Positions 8,684 through 16,766 of a DNA stretch of 64,000 bases are shown here, one piece after another. Every line of letters begins with the position of its first letter. The stretch's first letter is position 1. This stretch comes from an uncultured Pseudomonadales bacterium (GTDB lineage: Bacteria > Pseudomonadota > Gammaproteobacteria > Pseudomonadales > Azotimanducaceae): NCBI GenBank assembly GCA_958296195.1, contig OY282455.1, forward strand, positions 1,488,001 to 1,552,000, read 5' to 3'. The position numbers were made by a program, and so were the translations under genes. The notes below the pieces were generated by a model. The model was not told where the DNA came from. It saw only the letters and a list, made by a program, of their open reading frames with translations, and did not search any database.

Positions 8684-11128
8684 ATGTCGATTAAGGATCA
8701 TGGAACTGCTTCCAGTTTTGGCGTTTTGTTGGCTTGTTGCCTCTCGGTTACGGCCTTGGCCCAAGACGCAACCGAAGCGCCCGGGGCAGGTCCCGTCATA
8801 GAGGAAGTCTTTGTGACCGCCACGAAACGGGGGGCGGTTGCCGCGCAGGACGTGGCCTACAACATCTCGGTGGTCAACGGGGAGTTTCTCGACGACGTTG
8901 GGGCGGATGACTTTTACGGCTTCGCCCGTCGGACCGGGATTCAAGCCGAGGACGAAGGTCCTGGCGAGAAACGCTTCATCATCCGCGGCGTGAACCTCGC
9001 CGGCAGCGCCAGTGTGGGCCTGTACTACGATGACATCCCCACCACCGGCTGGGGGCAGGGCGGCAACGGCGACGGCCAGCCGGACTTCCGCGTCGTGGAC
9101 TTGGAGCGCATCGAGATCCTGCGCGGGCCGCAAGGCACCCTGTACGGCGCCGGGTCGGTCGGCGGCACCATCCGCTTCGTCACCAACAAGCCCAACATGC
9201 GGGAGTTTGAAGGCAGCCTCAGCGCCGATTTCGCTGGCGTCAGCCAAGGGGGCGGCGCCAATTACGCCTTTGACGGGGTGATCGACATTCCCTTGGTCGA
9301 AGACCGGCTGGGCCTGCGCGTCGTCGGCTTTTGGATGGATCGGGACGGCGTCACCGACAACCTGTTTTTGGGCATTGACGGCACCAACTACCAAGAGGTG
9401 GATGGCGGCCGGGCCATTCTGCGCTGGAACGCCACGGATGCGCTGACGGTCACCGGGTCCTATTGGCGGCAGAACACCGAGGTGGGCGACCGCCCTGAGT
9501 GGAATCCGCTTTGCAACCCCGCGGTGCATGTCTGCTACGTCAACCCGGCGGTTGGCACCGAGCCGCCGGACTCCACGGCCATCACCACAAGCAGCAACAG
9601 CCAGCGCATCTCCACACAAGGCACGGTCACGCCCTACGTTGGCGATATGGACATCTACGCCTTGAACGTGCAGCACGAATTTGACTTCGGCACCTTCACC
9701 AGCGCTACTTCCTGGTTCATCCGCGACGTCAACGCGGCCTTTGAAGGCTCCGATTTCTCCGCCGGGCGGTTTTTCAGTCCAGATTCGGTGCTGCCGGTGG
9801 GTACCGCCCAAGACACGGAGCAGTTCAGTCAAGAGCTGCTGTTCTCCTCGCGTCTCGGCGGTCCGTTCAATTTCGTGACCGGCTTCTTCTATCAAAACCG
9901 GGAGAGCCTGTTCCGCCAAAGAGCCGCGGTGGTCGCCCCGGCACCTGGCCTCACGGGCTTGGATTTGCTGTACCAAGGTCAGCCGCAGGAGAGCTTTGTG
10001 AACACGATGTGGTTCCTGGAGAACATCGTGGGCATTCCAGGGGTGTTGGCCAGCTTGGGCAGCGGCGTCATTTTCGACACTCAGTTTGAGCGGGACTTCA
10101 CCCACACGGCCGTGTTCGGGGAGGTCAACTGGCAGGTTGCGGAGCGGTTCATGCTGGACTTCGGGGTGCGCTGGTTTGACTTGGATAACGAGATAGAGGA
10201 AACCAAGCTGCTCAAGCCGGACTTCACCAACCTGCTCCTAGGGGTGCCGCTTGCGGAGGCCAACCAGTCGTCGAGTTTCAGCGACACCATCCTCAAGGTC
10301 ACCGCGTCCTTTGACTTCACCGACGACATCCTGGGCTACGCCACCTGGAGCGAAGGGTTTCGGGAGGGCGGCGTAAATCCCTTAAGGACAGCCGAGTTTC
10401 TGCCCATCGGCTTCGAGCCGGACACGGTCACCAACTACGAGGCCGGCTTGAAGATGGATCTGCTGGACCGGCAACTGGTGGTCAACACCGCCTTCTACCT
10501 CGTCGAGATCGAAAACCTGCAGGTTTTCGTCCCCGACCCGACCGGGCTGTTCAACCTGTTCCTGAACCTTGAAGAAGGCGGCGCCGACATCAAGGGCTTT
10601 GAGCTGGAGGTGACCTATGCGCCCTTCGCCATCGCTGGTCTGCAGGCGCAGTTCGGCGCCCAGTGGGCGGATGCCGAATACACGGCGGACATCCCCGGCT
10701 TAAACCCCGACGGCAGCCTTGGCATAGGGGACCCGGAGCGGGACGGGCGGGACGGCGATCCCTTGGAGCAAGTCGGCGATTGGACCCTGAGCGGAAACAT
10801 TCAGTATGGCTTCCCGGCTTTCGGCCGGCAGGCTTTCGTGATGCTGGACTGGTCCTACACGGGCGAAGCCTTTTCCGACGACAATCCCCGTTCCCCCTTC
10901 GGCGACGACGTGGGCGACTACCACTTGGTGGGCCTGCGCTTGGGCGTCAGCGGTGAGGAGTGGGGCGGCTGGAGCGCGACCCTGTACGCCAATAACCTGT
11001 TCGATGAGGACGGCTTAATCACTTACGAAGACCGCAAGGAGTTATTCCCGGACATTCGCCCCAATAGCCCAACCTACATCACCACCTATCCGCGCACCAT
11101 CGGCTTGAACCTGAGCAAGACCTTCTAG
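8684..11128 (+). CDS. TonB-dependent receptor
   Basis: 814 aa. Start set at the ATG at 8684 because AGGAGG lies five bases upstream; a GTG at 8678 is too close to it. A Sec signal peptide ends near ALAQ (about residue 27), followed by a TonB-box-like IEEVFVTATKR, a plug domain (IIRGVNLAGSASVGLYYDD, VERIEILRGPQGTLYGAGSVGG-type motif near 140-165) and a 22-strand-type barrel ending in the outer-membrane phenylalanine (NLSKTF). This is the non-siderophore class that imports diverse nutrients across the outer membrane. A secreted amidohydrolase follows at once, so the ligand may be an amide, peptide or cyclic amide. Confidence 0.92.
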   Translation: MSIKDHGTASSFGVLLACCLSVTALAQDATEAPGAGPVIEEVFVTATKRGAVAAQDVAYNISVVNGEFLDDVGADDFYGFARRTGIQAEDEGPGEKRFIIRGVNLAGSASVGLYYDDIPTTGWGQGGNGDGQPDFRVVDLERIEILRGPQGTLYGAGSVGGTIRFVTNKPNMREFEGSLSADFAGVSQGGGANYAFDGVIDIPLVEDRLGLRVVGFWMDRDGVTDNLFLGIDGTNYQEVDGGRAILRWNATDALTVTGSYWRQNTEVGDRPEWNPLCNPAVHVCYVNPAVGTEPPDSTAITTSSNSQRISTQGTVTPYVGDMDIYALNVQHEFDFGTFTSATSWFIRDVNAAFEGSDFSAGRFFSPDSVLPVGTAQDTEQFSQELLFSSRLGGPFNFVTGFFYQNRESLFRQRAAVVAPAPGLTGLDLLYQGQPQESFVNTMWFLENIVGIPGVLASLGSGVIFDTQFERDFTHTAVFGEVNWQVAERFMLDFGVRWFDLDNEIEETKLLKPDFTNLLLGVPLAEANQSSSFSDTILKVTASFDFTDDILGYATWSEGFREGGVNPLRTAEFLPIGFEPDTVTNYEAGLKMDLLDRQLVVNTAFYLVEIENLQVFVPDPTGLFNLFLNLEEGGADIKGFELEVTYAPFAIAGLQAQFGAQWADAEYTADIPGLNPDGSLGIGDPERDGRDGDPLEQVGDWTLSGNIQYGFPAFGRQAFVMLDWSYTGEAFSDDNPRSPFGDDVGDYHLVGLRLGVSGEEWGGWSATLYANNLFDEDGLITYEDRKELFPDIRPNSPTYITTYPRTIGLNLSKTF

Positions 11129-11150
11129 GATGCGCCCCGCAGAGAAAACC

Positions 11151-12539
11151 ATGAGAGAACGCAAAATTGCATCCCGCCTAGGGCGGACCCTCGTTTCCGC
11201 CTTGGCGTTGCTGTTGTTCGCCCAACAGCCTTTGGCGGCGGACTTGGTCATTGCCAACGCCCGCCTGATCGACGGCACCGGCGCTCCGCCCCGAGACGGC
11301 GTCAACATCCTGCTGTCCGGCGGCCGTGTGCAGTCCGTCGGCACGGACGAGATTGACGCCAAGGGCGTCAAGGTCATTAACGCCAAGGGCGGGACTGTCC
11401 TGCCAGGCCTGACCGATGCGCATGTGCATTCGTCGATGGAGTTCCCCGTGCCGCCCGAGGAAATGGCCCCCGGCTTCGGCTATCCCGACCCCAAGTGGGC
11501 GGTTTACAGCGACGACAAGATGCGCGCCTTCATGAAGGGCAACTTCGGCAAGCACATGCTGCGATACCTGGAAAGCGGCGTCACCACCATCATCGACCCC
11601 GGCACCCACTTCCCTTGGGGCTTGGAGATGCGGGAAAGCCTGCGTTCCGGCAAGGTCCTGGGGCCGCGCCTTTACATCACCGGGCGGCTGTTCACGGCGC
11701 CGGGCGGGCATCCGGCCTCCACCGTCTGCAACAGCGATCCTTGGTGCGTGCAGTCAATCACCGTGGCCACGGACGACCCGGAAGCGGCCCGGGAAGGCGT
11801 CCGCACCCTAGTCGCCGGCGGCGTGGACGGGGTCAAGATGGTCTATGACGGGCAGCGGGAGGACGGTGCGCCCGGAACCTTCGGTGATTCCACTCCCCAT
11901 CTCAAAAAGGAGGTGATGGAGGCAGTCATCGACGAAGCCCACAAGCAGGGCGTAAAGGCGTTGGCGCACACCTTCGTGATCGCGGACACATGGGAGGTTG
12001 TGAAGGCCGGCGTTGACGGCTTGGTCCACTTCACCACGATGGCGGATGGCAGCTACCAAACTCCGGATGGTGAATATCTGCCGGCCGTGCTCAACCGCTT
12101 TGACGTGCCCACAACCACCACCATCGGTTTCCTCGGTGCGGAGGAGGAAATGCCGGATGCGCCGCCGGAAATGCAGGAGCAGTGGAACGCCATGCTGGCC
12201 AGCATCGGGCCAAGCCTGCGGGCCATGGCCGACGCCGGCGTAACCTTGATGTTCGGCACGGACTACTTCGGCCTGGGCATCGACCCGCATCCCCGGGACA
12301 TGCTGCTGAACGAAGCCCGCACCTTGGTCAAGGCCGGCTTCAGCGAGATGGAGGTGATCCAAATGACCACCGGCAACGCAGCCAGGCATCCTCTAACGCC
12401 GGACGCCACCGGCACCATTGAGCCGGGCAAGTTCGCCGACGTCATCATGCTCGACGGCGACCCGCTGCGGAACATTGACGCCATCTTTTCCCCACAGGTG
12501 GTCATCAAGGCTGGGGAGATCGTCATCGACAAACGCTAA
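11151..12539 (+). CDS. Secreted amidohydrolase family metallo-hydrolase
   Basis: 462 aa from the ATG at 11151, chosen because it directly precedes a signal peptide (RKIASRLGR, hydrophobic core, cleavage near QQPLAA). An in-frame ATG at 11130 would add seven residues. The amidohydrolase pattern is complete: composite beta strand ADLVIANARLIDGTG, metal-binding LTDAHVHS (near 88), a later His strand KALAHTF, GLVHFTT, and the aspartate strand LMFGTDYFGLG, ending in IEPGKFADVIMLDGDPL. It belongs to the imidazolonepropionase-like branch, which includes periplasmic dipeptidases and cyclic-amide hydrolases. It begins 22 bp after the receptor gene and should be co-transcribed; substrate unknown. Confidence 0.85.
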   Translation: MRERKIASRLGRTLVSALALLLFAQQPLAADLVIANARLIDGTGAPPRDGVNILLSGGRVQSVGTDEIDAKGVKVINAKGGTVLPGLTDAHVHSSMEFPVPPEEMAPGFGYPDPKWAVYSDDKMRAFMKGNFGKHMLRYLESGVTTIIDPGTHFPWGLEMRESLRSGKVLGPRLYITGRLFTAPGGHPASTVCNSDPWCVQSITVATDDPEAAREGVRTLVAGGVDGVKMVYDGQREDGAPGTFGDSTPHLKKEVMEAVIDEAHKQGVKALAHTFVIADTWEVVKAGVDGLVHFTTMADGSYQTPDGEYLPAVLNRFDVPTTTTIGFLGAEEEMPDAPPEMQEQWNAMLASIGPSLRAMADAGVTLMFGTDYFGLGIDPHPRDMLLNEARTLVKAGFSEMEVIQMTTGNAARHPLTPDATGTIEPGKFADVIMLDGDPLRNIDAIFSPQVVIKAGEIVIDKR

Positions 12540-12761
12540 TCCGACGCCCGCGCCGCCGCAATCAGCATCCAGTTTTTTGCGCGGCGACGGTCGGTCGGCG
12601 GCTGGTGCGTCCCCCCGCAGTTTCAGGCCTGACATGAGGGGTTCCAGCGCGTGGCCATAGCCTATGGCGGCGCATTCCAAGGCTTGAAGCCGTTGTGGAC
12701 AACCATCGCCAAATTGAATATAAGTGCCAGCAGACCTAAGCTCGCCGCAAGGGAGCACGAA

Positions 12762-13565
12762 ATGGCGTCGCAAGCAGACAGAATCCGACAGCATGTGATG
12801 GAACGCTATGTTCGGCCCTTTCTAGATGCCAATGAGGTTACGCTCTCCATTCGTGCCGGGGATGTCGTGCGCAGCATGGGTCTTGTCAACAGGACTCCAG
12901 CCGTATGCAGTGCCCTTGAAGGTCGGAAGTTCCAACAGGAAGCCGAACATGTAGGGCTTGAGTACTTGGATCGAACGGGACCCGCTAGAAGCACTACAAC
13001 CAGGTTCCGTTACAAGCGGCAGGGTTCACCTAAAACGTTGATCAGGACGCCCACAAAGAAGCAACTGCCCGATCGACCGCCGCTAAAAGCCGTGGCGACC
13101 CAGCGCCCGAAGGTGCCGCCCGCAAGGAACGCTAAGCTGCCGGCCGCAGATCTCTGCCTTGTTTCCTGCGTTAAAACGAAGCAATCTCATCGGGCGCCGG
13201 CTAGGGATCTTTACATATCTGATTGGTTTGCCAAGGTGCGCAAATTGGTTGAAGCTCAAGGCTGGCCTTGGTTCATCCTTTCCGCAAAGCATGGTTTGGT
13301 GCGTCCCGACAAGGAGATCGCTCGCTACGAGAAGAGGCTGCTCACCATGCGGGTGGCCGAGCGGCGGGCATGGGCGAGTGACGTTATGCAGGCGCTGGAG
13401 TGCCATTTGGGCGGTGTGCGAACCGTCGTGGTTTTTGCCGGCCAGCCCTACCGCGAGTTTTTGGTCCCGGAAATGCGCGAGCGCGGCGTTCAAGTTGAGG
13501 TGCCAATGGAACGCCTGAAGTTCGGCGAACAATTGGCTTGGCTAAACGACCGGATCAAGCATTGA
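12762..13565 (+). CDS. DUF6884 domain protein, first gene of a putative defence cassette
   Basis: 267 aa. The ATG at 12762 has GGGAG seven bases upstream; the frame opens earlier without a plausible start. Two parts are visible. Residues 1-90 (RYVRPFLDANEVTLSIRAGD..., NRTPAVCSALEGRKF) resemble a small domain I associate with restriction-like proteins. After a basic, Pro-rich linker, residues 130-267 carry the DUF6884 pattern: LVSCVKTKQSHRAPARDLY, WFILSAKHGLVRPD, YEKRLLTM, ERRAWA. Biochemical function of DUF6884 is not known to me; it looks distantly YaaA-like. The next gene starts inside its stop codon (TTGA), so the two are coupled, and a YaaA-RelE fusion follows 57 bp later. Confidence 0.68.
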   Translation: MASQADRIRQHVMERYVRPFLDANEVTLSIRAGDVVRSMGLVNRTPAVCSALEGRKFQQEAEHVGLEYLDRTGPARSTTTRFRYKRQGSPKTLIRTPTKKQLPDRPPLKAVATQRPKVPPARNAKLPAADLCLVSCVKTKQSHRAPARDLYISDWFAKVRKLVEAQGWPWFILSAKHGLVRPDKEIARYEKRLLTMRVAERRAWASDVMQALECHLGGVRTVVVFAGQPYREFLVPEMRERGVQVEVPMERLKFGEQLAWLNDRIKH

Positions 13566-14305
13566 CCGCAAAGCCCTCACCGAGCCGCGTTGCCGACACC
13601 ATACGCTTCTACGATCTTCTGGCCCGCATTGAAGATCGGGCTGGCGGGCGCCGCACCCTCGGCGTCTGCGATGGCCGCATGGATTGGCCGCGGCGCGGCG
13701 TCTATTTTTTCTTTGAAGAGGGCGAGCAGCGCAGTTTGTCGGGCGGCGGCAGCCGCGTGGTGCGGGTTGGCACCCATGCGCTGACAGACCGTTCAAGGAC
13801 AACGCTGTGGGCACGGCTTTCCCAGCACCGCGGCAGCGCCAAGAGCGGGGGCGGCAACCACCGCGGCTCCATCTTCCGGCTGTTGGTAGGCAGGGCGCTG
13901 GTCGAGCGCGGCGATTGCCCAGCGCCGCAGTCTTGGGATATAGCCAGCGACCCCGGTGCCGCGGCCCGCAAACTAGGCATGACTCGCGTAGCGGTGAAAG
14001 ACGCGGAAGCGGACTTGGAGCGCCGCGTCAGCGCCCACATCGGGCGGATGCCGTTTCTGTGGTTGAACATCCCCGACAATCCAAGCCCGCACAGCGACCG
14101 AGGGGTCATCGAGCGCAACGCCATCGCCTTGCTCAGCCATGCGCGAAGCGTCGGTGCCGATGCGCCCTCCGGTCGTTGGCTGGGCGCTTGCAGCGACCGA
14201 CCGCGGGTTCGCGCCTCCGGGCTGTGGAACAACAACCACGTTGAAGAGGACTACGACGTCGCCTTTCTGGATGGGATGGAAGCGCTGGTGGACGCATGGG
14301 CATAG
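13562..14305 (+). CDS. GIY-YIG-like nuclease family protein
   Basis: 247 aa from a TTG at 13562 overlapping the previous stop by four bases, with GGA seven bases upstream; a TTG at 13538 is the alternative. A GIY-YIG-like core is visible: WPRRGVYFFFEEGE (GIY counterpart), SRVVRVGTHAL (YIG counterpart), then an Arg in LWARLSQHRG, GNHRGSIFRLLVG, and a candidate catalytic Glu in DRGVIERNAIALL. The second half (LGACSDRPRVRASGLWNNNHV) is a family-specific tail. Such folds cut DNA or RNA with one metal ion. Linkage to the DUF6884 gene and the YaaA-RelE gene suggests a three-gene defence or stress unit. The nuclease assignment comes from motifs only. Confidence 0.58.
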   Translation: MTAKPSPSRVADTIRFYDLLARIEDRAGGRRTLGVCDGRMDWPRRGVYFFFEEGEQRSLSGGGSRVVRVGTHALTDRSRTTLWARLSQHRGSAKSGGGNHRGSIFRLLVGRALVERGDCPAPQSWDIASDPGAAARKLGMTRVAVKDAEADLERRVSAHIGRMPFLWLNIPDNPSPHSDRGVIERNAIALLSHARSVGADAPSGRWLGACSDRPRVRASGLWNNNHVEEDYDVAFLDGMEALVDAWA

Positions 14306-14362
14306 TCCTCGTTGGACGCGAGGTAAAATGCAAGGCTCTCAATTCCTGTGGGAGACATCCTC

Positions 14363-15469
14363 ATGCCATACCAGCCATCGAGCATGGTGCTGTTCCTGAC
14401 CAACTGCTCACTCACCAAGGTGCCAGGCGGCGGCGCCGAGTACGATGAAGGGCAGGCGATCACTTCCGTTTTGCCGAACTCCCTAGGAGACCGGCTTCTC
14501 GAACGGCGAGCAAGAATTTTCCAGCTCGTGAAAAACGCCTCTGATTTTTATTGGCAGGGCACCCCCGTCTCGGAGCTTACATTCAACCAGGAACTCACCA
14601 GTGGTCCGGACCTTGGCGGCCGGCACACCGCCACCTATCTGCCGGCGCTTGACCGCTACCAAGGCCGTTTTTTCAAGGCACTGGGAGTGGAAGGCAAACA
14701 GCGGTTGGTCGAATCTGAGCACCACACCCTGTTCCTCTCCGGCCTGTACGGTCTGCTGCGGCCAATGGAGCCAATTCAACTGTACAGCTGCCCGCTTGAT
14801 CCGCCAGTCGCCGAGCGATGGCGGAAGAACGATTTGTTAACCGAAGTGCTGTGCGAGTACGTTGAGCGATTTGGCATTGCCCTCATCGTTGACTTGACCG
14901 CAATCGACGCCTATCGGCGACTGATCGACTGGAACAAAGTTGCTGAGACAAAAACGGATGTGCTGCACTGTTTCGATGTGATGGCCGCCGGCGAATCGGC
15001 GCTCGTGTTCTTCGGTGAGTGCATGGCCGAGCAGTTGCTCAGCTTATCCGAGGGGGAGCTCGTCGGTTTGCCATCCGAATCTCAGTTTGGGACCGTAATC
15101 CTGCGGTCGCTACGCGAAGCTATGGCTGGATTGCTTTCCGAAAGTGCCAACACTGACGAGCCGTTGTCGGACAGCCGGCTAGGAGATGACAAGCCCACTG
15201 TCGATGGGCATTGGCGGCCTAAGTTCCAGAAACCTTTCGTAAAGGATCTGCGCAGTCACATAAGTACTGAGGCAATGCAGGCGATCGTTGAAATCTGCGA
15301 AGACCCGATGACGCCCCACGGAGATACGATTCAACCGCTCAAGCACGGATTGTCAGGCAAATGGCGTTATCGCCGCGGCGACTTCCGCATTGTCTATTGG
15401 CCAGACAGGCACAAAGGCAGGGTTGTCTTCGAGAACTTCAAAAGTCGAGGCGAGGATTATAAAAAATAG
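14363..15469 (+). CDS. YaaA-like protein fused to a RelE-type toxin domain
   Basis: 368 aa; ATG at 14363 with GGGAG eight bases upstream. Residues 1-210 follow the peroxide-stress protein YaaA (DUF328) plan: TNCSLTKVPGGGAEYDE, TYLPALDRYQGRFFKALG and LFLSGLYGLLRPMEPIQLYSC. YaaA binds DNA and limits intracellular iron under peroxide stress. After a polar linker (about 265-290), the last 80 residues form a complete RelE/ParE-superfamily domain (FVKDLRSHISTEAMQ, LKHGLSGKWRYRRGDFRIVY, FENFKSRGEDY) with the basic residues expected of an mRNA interferase. No antitoxin gene adjoins. I know no described protein with this order; activity is inferred from each half separately. Confidence 0.7.
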   Translation: MPYQPSSMVLFLTNCSLTKVPGGGAEYDEGQAITSVLPNSLGDRLLERRARIFQLVKNASDFYWQGTPVSELTFNQELTSGPDLGGRHTATYLPALDRYQGRFFKALGVEGKQRLVESEHHTLFLSGLYGLLRPMEPIQLYSCPLDPPVAERWRKNDLLTEVLCEYVERFGIALIVDLTAIDAYRRLIDWNKVAETKTDVLHCFDVMAAGESALVFFGECMAEQLLSLSEGELVGLPSESQFGTVILRSLREAMAGLLSESANTDEPLSDSRLGDDKPTVDGHWRPKFQKPFVKDLRSHISTEAMQAIVEICEDPMTPHGDTIQPLKHGLSGKWRYRRGDFRIVYWPDRHKGRVVFENFKSRGEDYKK

Positions 15470-15713
15470 ATACTTGAACACTAGGCAAGTCGTTTATTCC
15501 GCCCAATATCGGCCCACCCTTGCCACCCCATCTGCGGCTTCGGCTTGAACTTGCGCACCAAATGCCCTCATGCCCCAGCAGGGTTCTGCCCCTCTTCTCC
15601 ACCCACGAGTAGCGCTTACCATCCATCGCTACGCCGTTCTCGCCCGCGCCTTAGTTGATAGGTTGGGCGAGTGTCCGGGTGCGCTCTCAAGGAGGCTATC
15701 GGTTGGAGGGCGG
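15470..15713. other. Intergenic stretch without a recognisable gene
   Basis: About 240 bp between the YaaA-RelE gene and a higB relic. Short frames exist on both strands, but none shows a ribosome-binding site or a family pattern. The composition is mixed and suggests decayed DNA at an integration point. Confidence 0.4.
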
Positions 15714-15850
15714 TTTCAGTGGTAGTCAACGATCTCTACGTCAAAAAATGTTTCCGCCCTCAAAGCGGAAGCACAGCCGCCATTGGTCTTTGACCCGAAT
15801 GCTGTAGATGCTACTGCGTTCTTCCTTGAGCGCTTCAAGTCGATTGCCGA
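15714..15850 (-). pseudogene. higB relic (RelE-superfamily toxin, C-terminal part only)
   Basis: Nucleotides here match the intact higB at 26258-26395 closely, including the identical stretch CTCAAAGCGGAAGCACAGCC and the terminal codons for VEIVDYH before the stop. The reading frame is broken by small indels and stops resembling the intact gene near 15850, so only about the C-terminal half survives. No higA follows it. It shows that a higBA-like module once occupied this place. Confidence 0.8.
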
Positions 15851-15948
15851 AGAGAGCACCGAAAATGAGCGGGCCGCGCTAACCCGCTTTGCGGATCGGA
15901 CAACGGTTGATGGGGCCGACCAAGGCCTCCGACTAAAGCGCGACAAAG

Positions 15949-16338
15949 TCAGTTGTTCTTCCTAATATATCCCGCGTTCCAAAGAGCCAAGACCACATCC
16001 ATCTGCTGGTTTCGTGCCTTAGATTGGGGGTGTGTTACCTGGTTCCATAATTCCGATGAATCTTTCGCCAAGCCGGGCGAGGTGCGAAGCAATTTGACCG
16101 CTTCGACCGCGTACTTTTTGATTACCGCTGAGGTTGTGTATTTTCCCGGAGGGATGCCAAAGATGAGACCATCTTCAGCCAAACCCAAGAATACGCACCT
16201 GGGGCAACTTTTTTTTCGGCTTTCTGTCTGCGATGGAAAAACTTCCTTAGCAGACTCCTTCCACGCTCGCACCGGGTCCACGCCATTTTGTGCCCTTTTC
16301 ACGGCGCGAAGCGCAACACTTCCATGTCCCTTTTTCAT
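15949..16338 (-). CDS. Small conserved protein, DUF6979-like
   Basis: 129 aa; ATG at 16338 with AAGGAG about ten bases upstream. Recognisable pattern: VALRAVKRAQNGVDPVRAWKESAKEVF, then SCPRCVFLGLAEDGLIFGIPPGKYTTS, KKYAVEAVKLLR, and the C-terminal NQQMDVVLALWNAGYI. I recall this layout from the DUF6979 family, small cytoplasmic proteins of unknown function that often lie in accessory regions. The gene is isolated, flanked by a higB relic and the LRR gene, and has lower GC content than the catabolic genes, which fits horizontal acquisition. Family name moderately sure, function unknown. Confidence 0.6.
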   Translation of the reverse strand: MKKGHGSVALRAVKRAQNGVDPVRAWKESAKEVFPSQTESRKKSCPRCVFLGLAEDGLIFGIPPGKYTTSAVIKKYAVEAVKLLRTSPGLAKDSSELWNQVTHPQSKARNQQMDVVLALWNAGYIRKNN

Positions 16339-16417
16339 CGGTAAGGTTCTCCTTCATTGGGGACCCGCCTGATTCAATACCAAGGAGGATCCGGTTTTGC
16401 ACAGGTGGTACTTGCTA

Positions 16418-16766
16418 TCAACGACCACGGCGTTTCAGTGCAGTGCCCATTGTGGAAATGTTGGATAGGTGCCCGGAAATGCTATCCAACAGGCTCACGC
16501 CAACAACCGATCGATCGGCGGTTATGAAAAAGCGCCACTTGCCTGCGCCGTCGCCGAGCGTTCCCGCCAGGCCTTGTGCGCCTTCCTCTAGGTCGAGCGC
16601 CGACAGGGTGCGGGATTCTCCAGCGGCCAGCGTCAAGGTCACCGGCCCCGCGGTGTTGCCTTGGTCGTCAACGCCTTCAATGCTCACGCTTGCGGCGGTC
16701 GCTCCGGTGTTGGCAAGGCGCAGCATGCTAGCCCTTGTGCGGTTGCTTGCGGGGTTAAAGGTGGGG
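16418..16766 (-). pseudogene. Displaced 3' part of the LRR/module protein (after a frameshift)
   Basis: This frame continues the protein of the preceding gene after a one-base slip at a run of four G (16763-16766, plus strand). It encodes PTFNPASNRTRASMLRLANTG, TLTLAAGESRTLSALDLEEG and LLDSISGHLSNISTM, the same order as the second half of the module already present upstream in the LRR gene. Removing one base would restore a product ending at 16418. Either a real frameshift or a sequencing error in the homopolymer. Confidence 0.8.

Noticed and set aside
8594-10105. 503-codon open frame on the minus strand opposite the first TonB receptor
   Set aside because: Shadow of GC-rich codons in the receptor gene; no start signal and a low-complexity product rich in Gly, Ala, Asp, His and Val.
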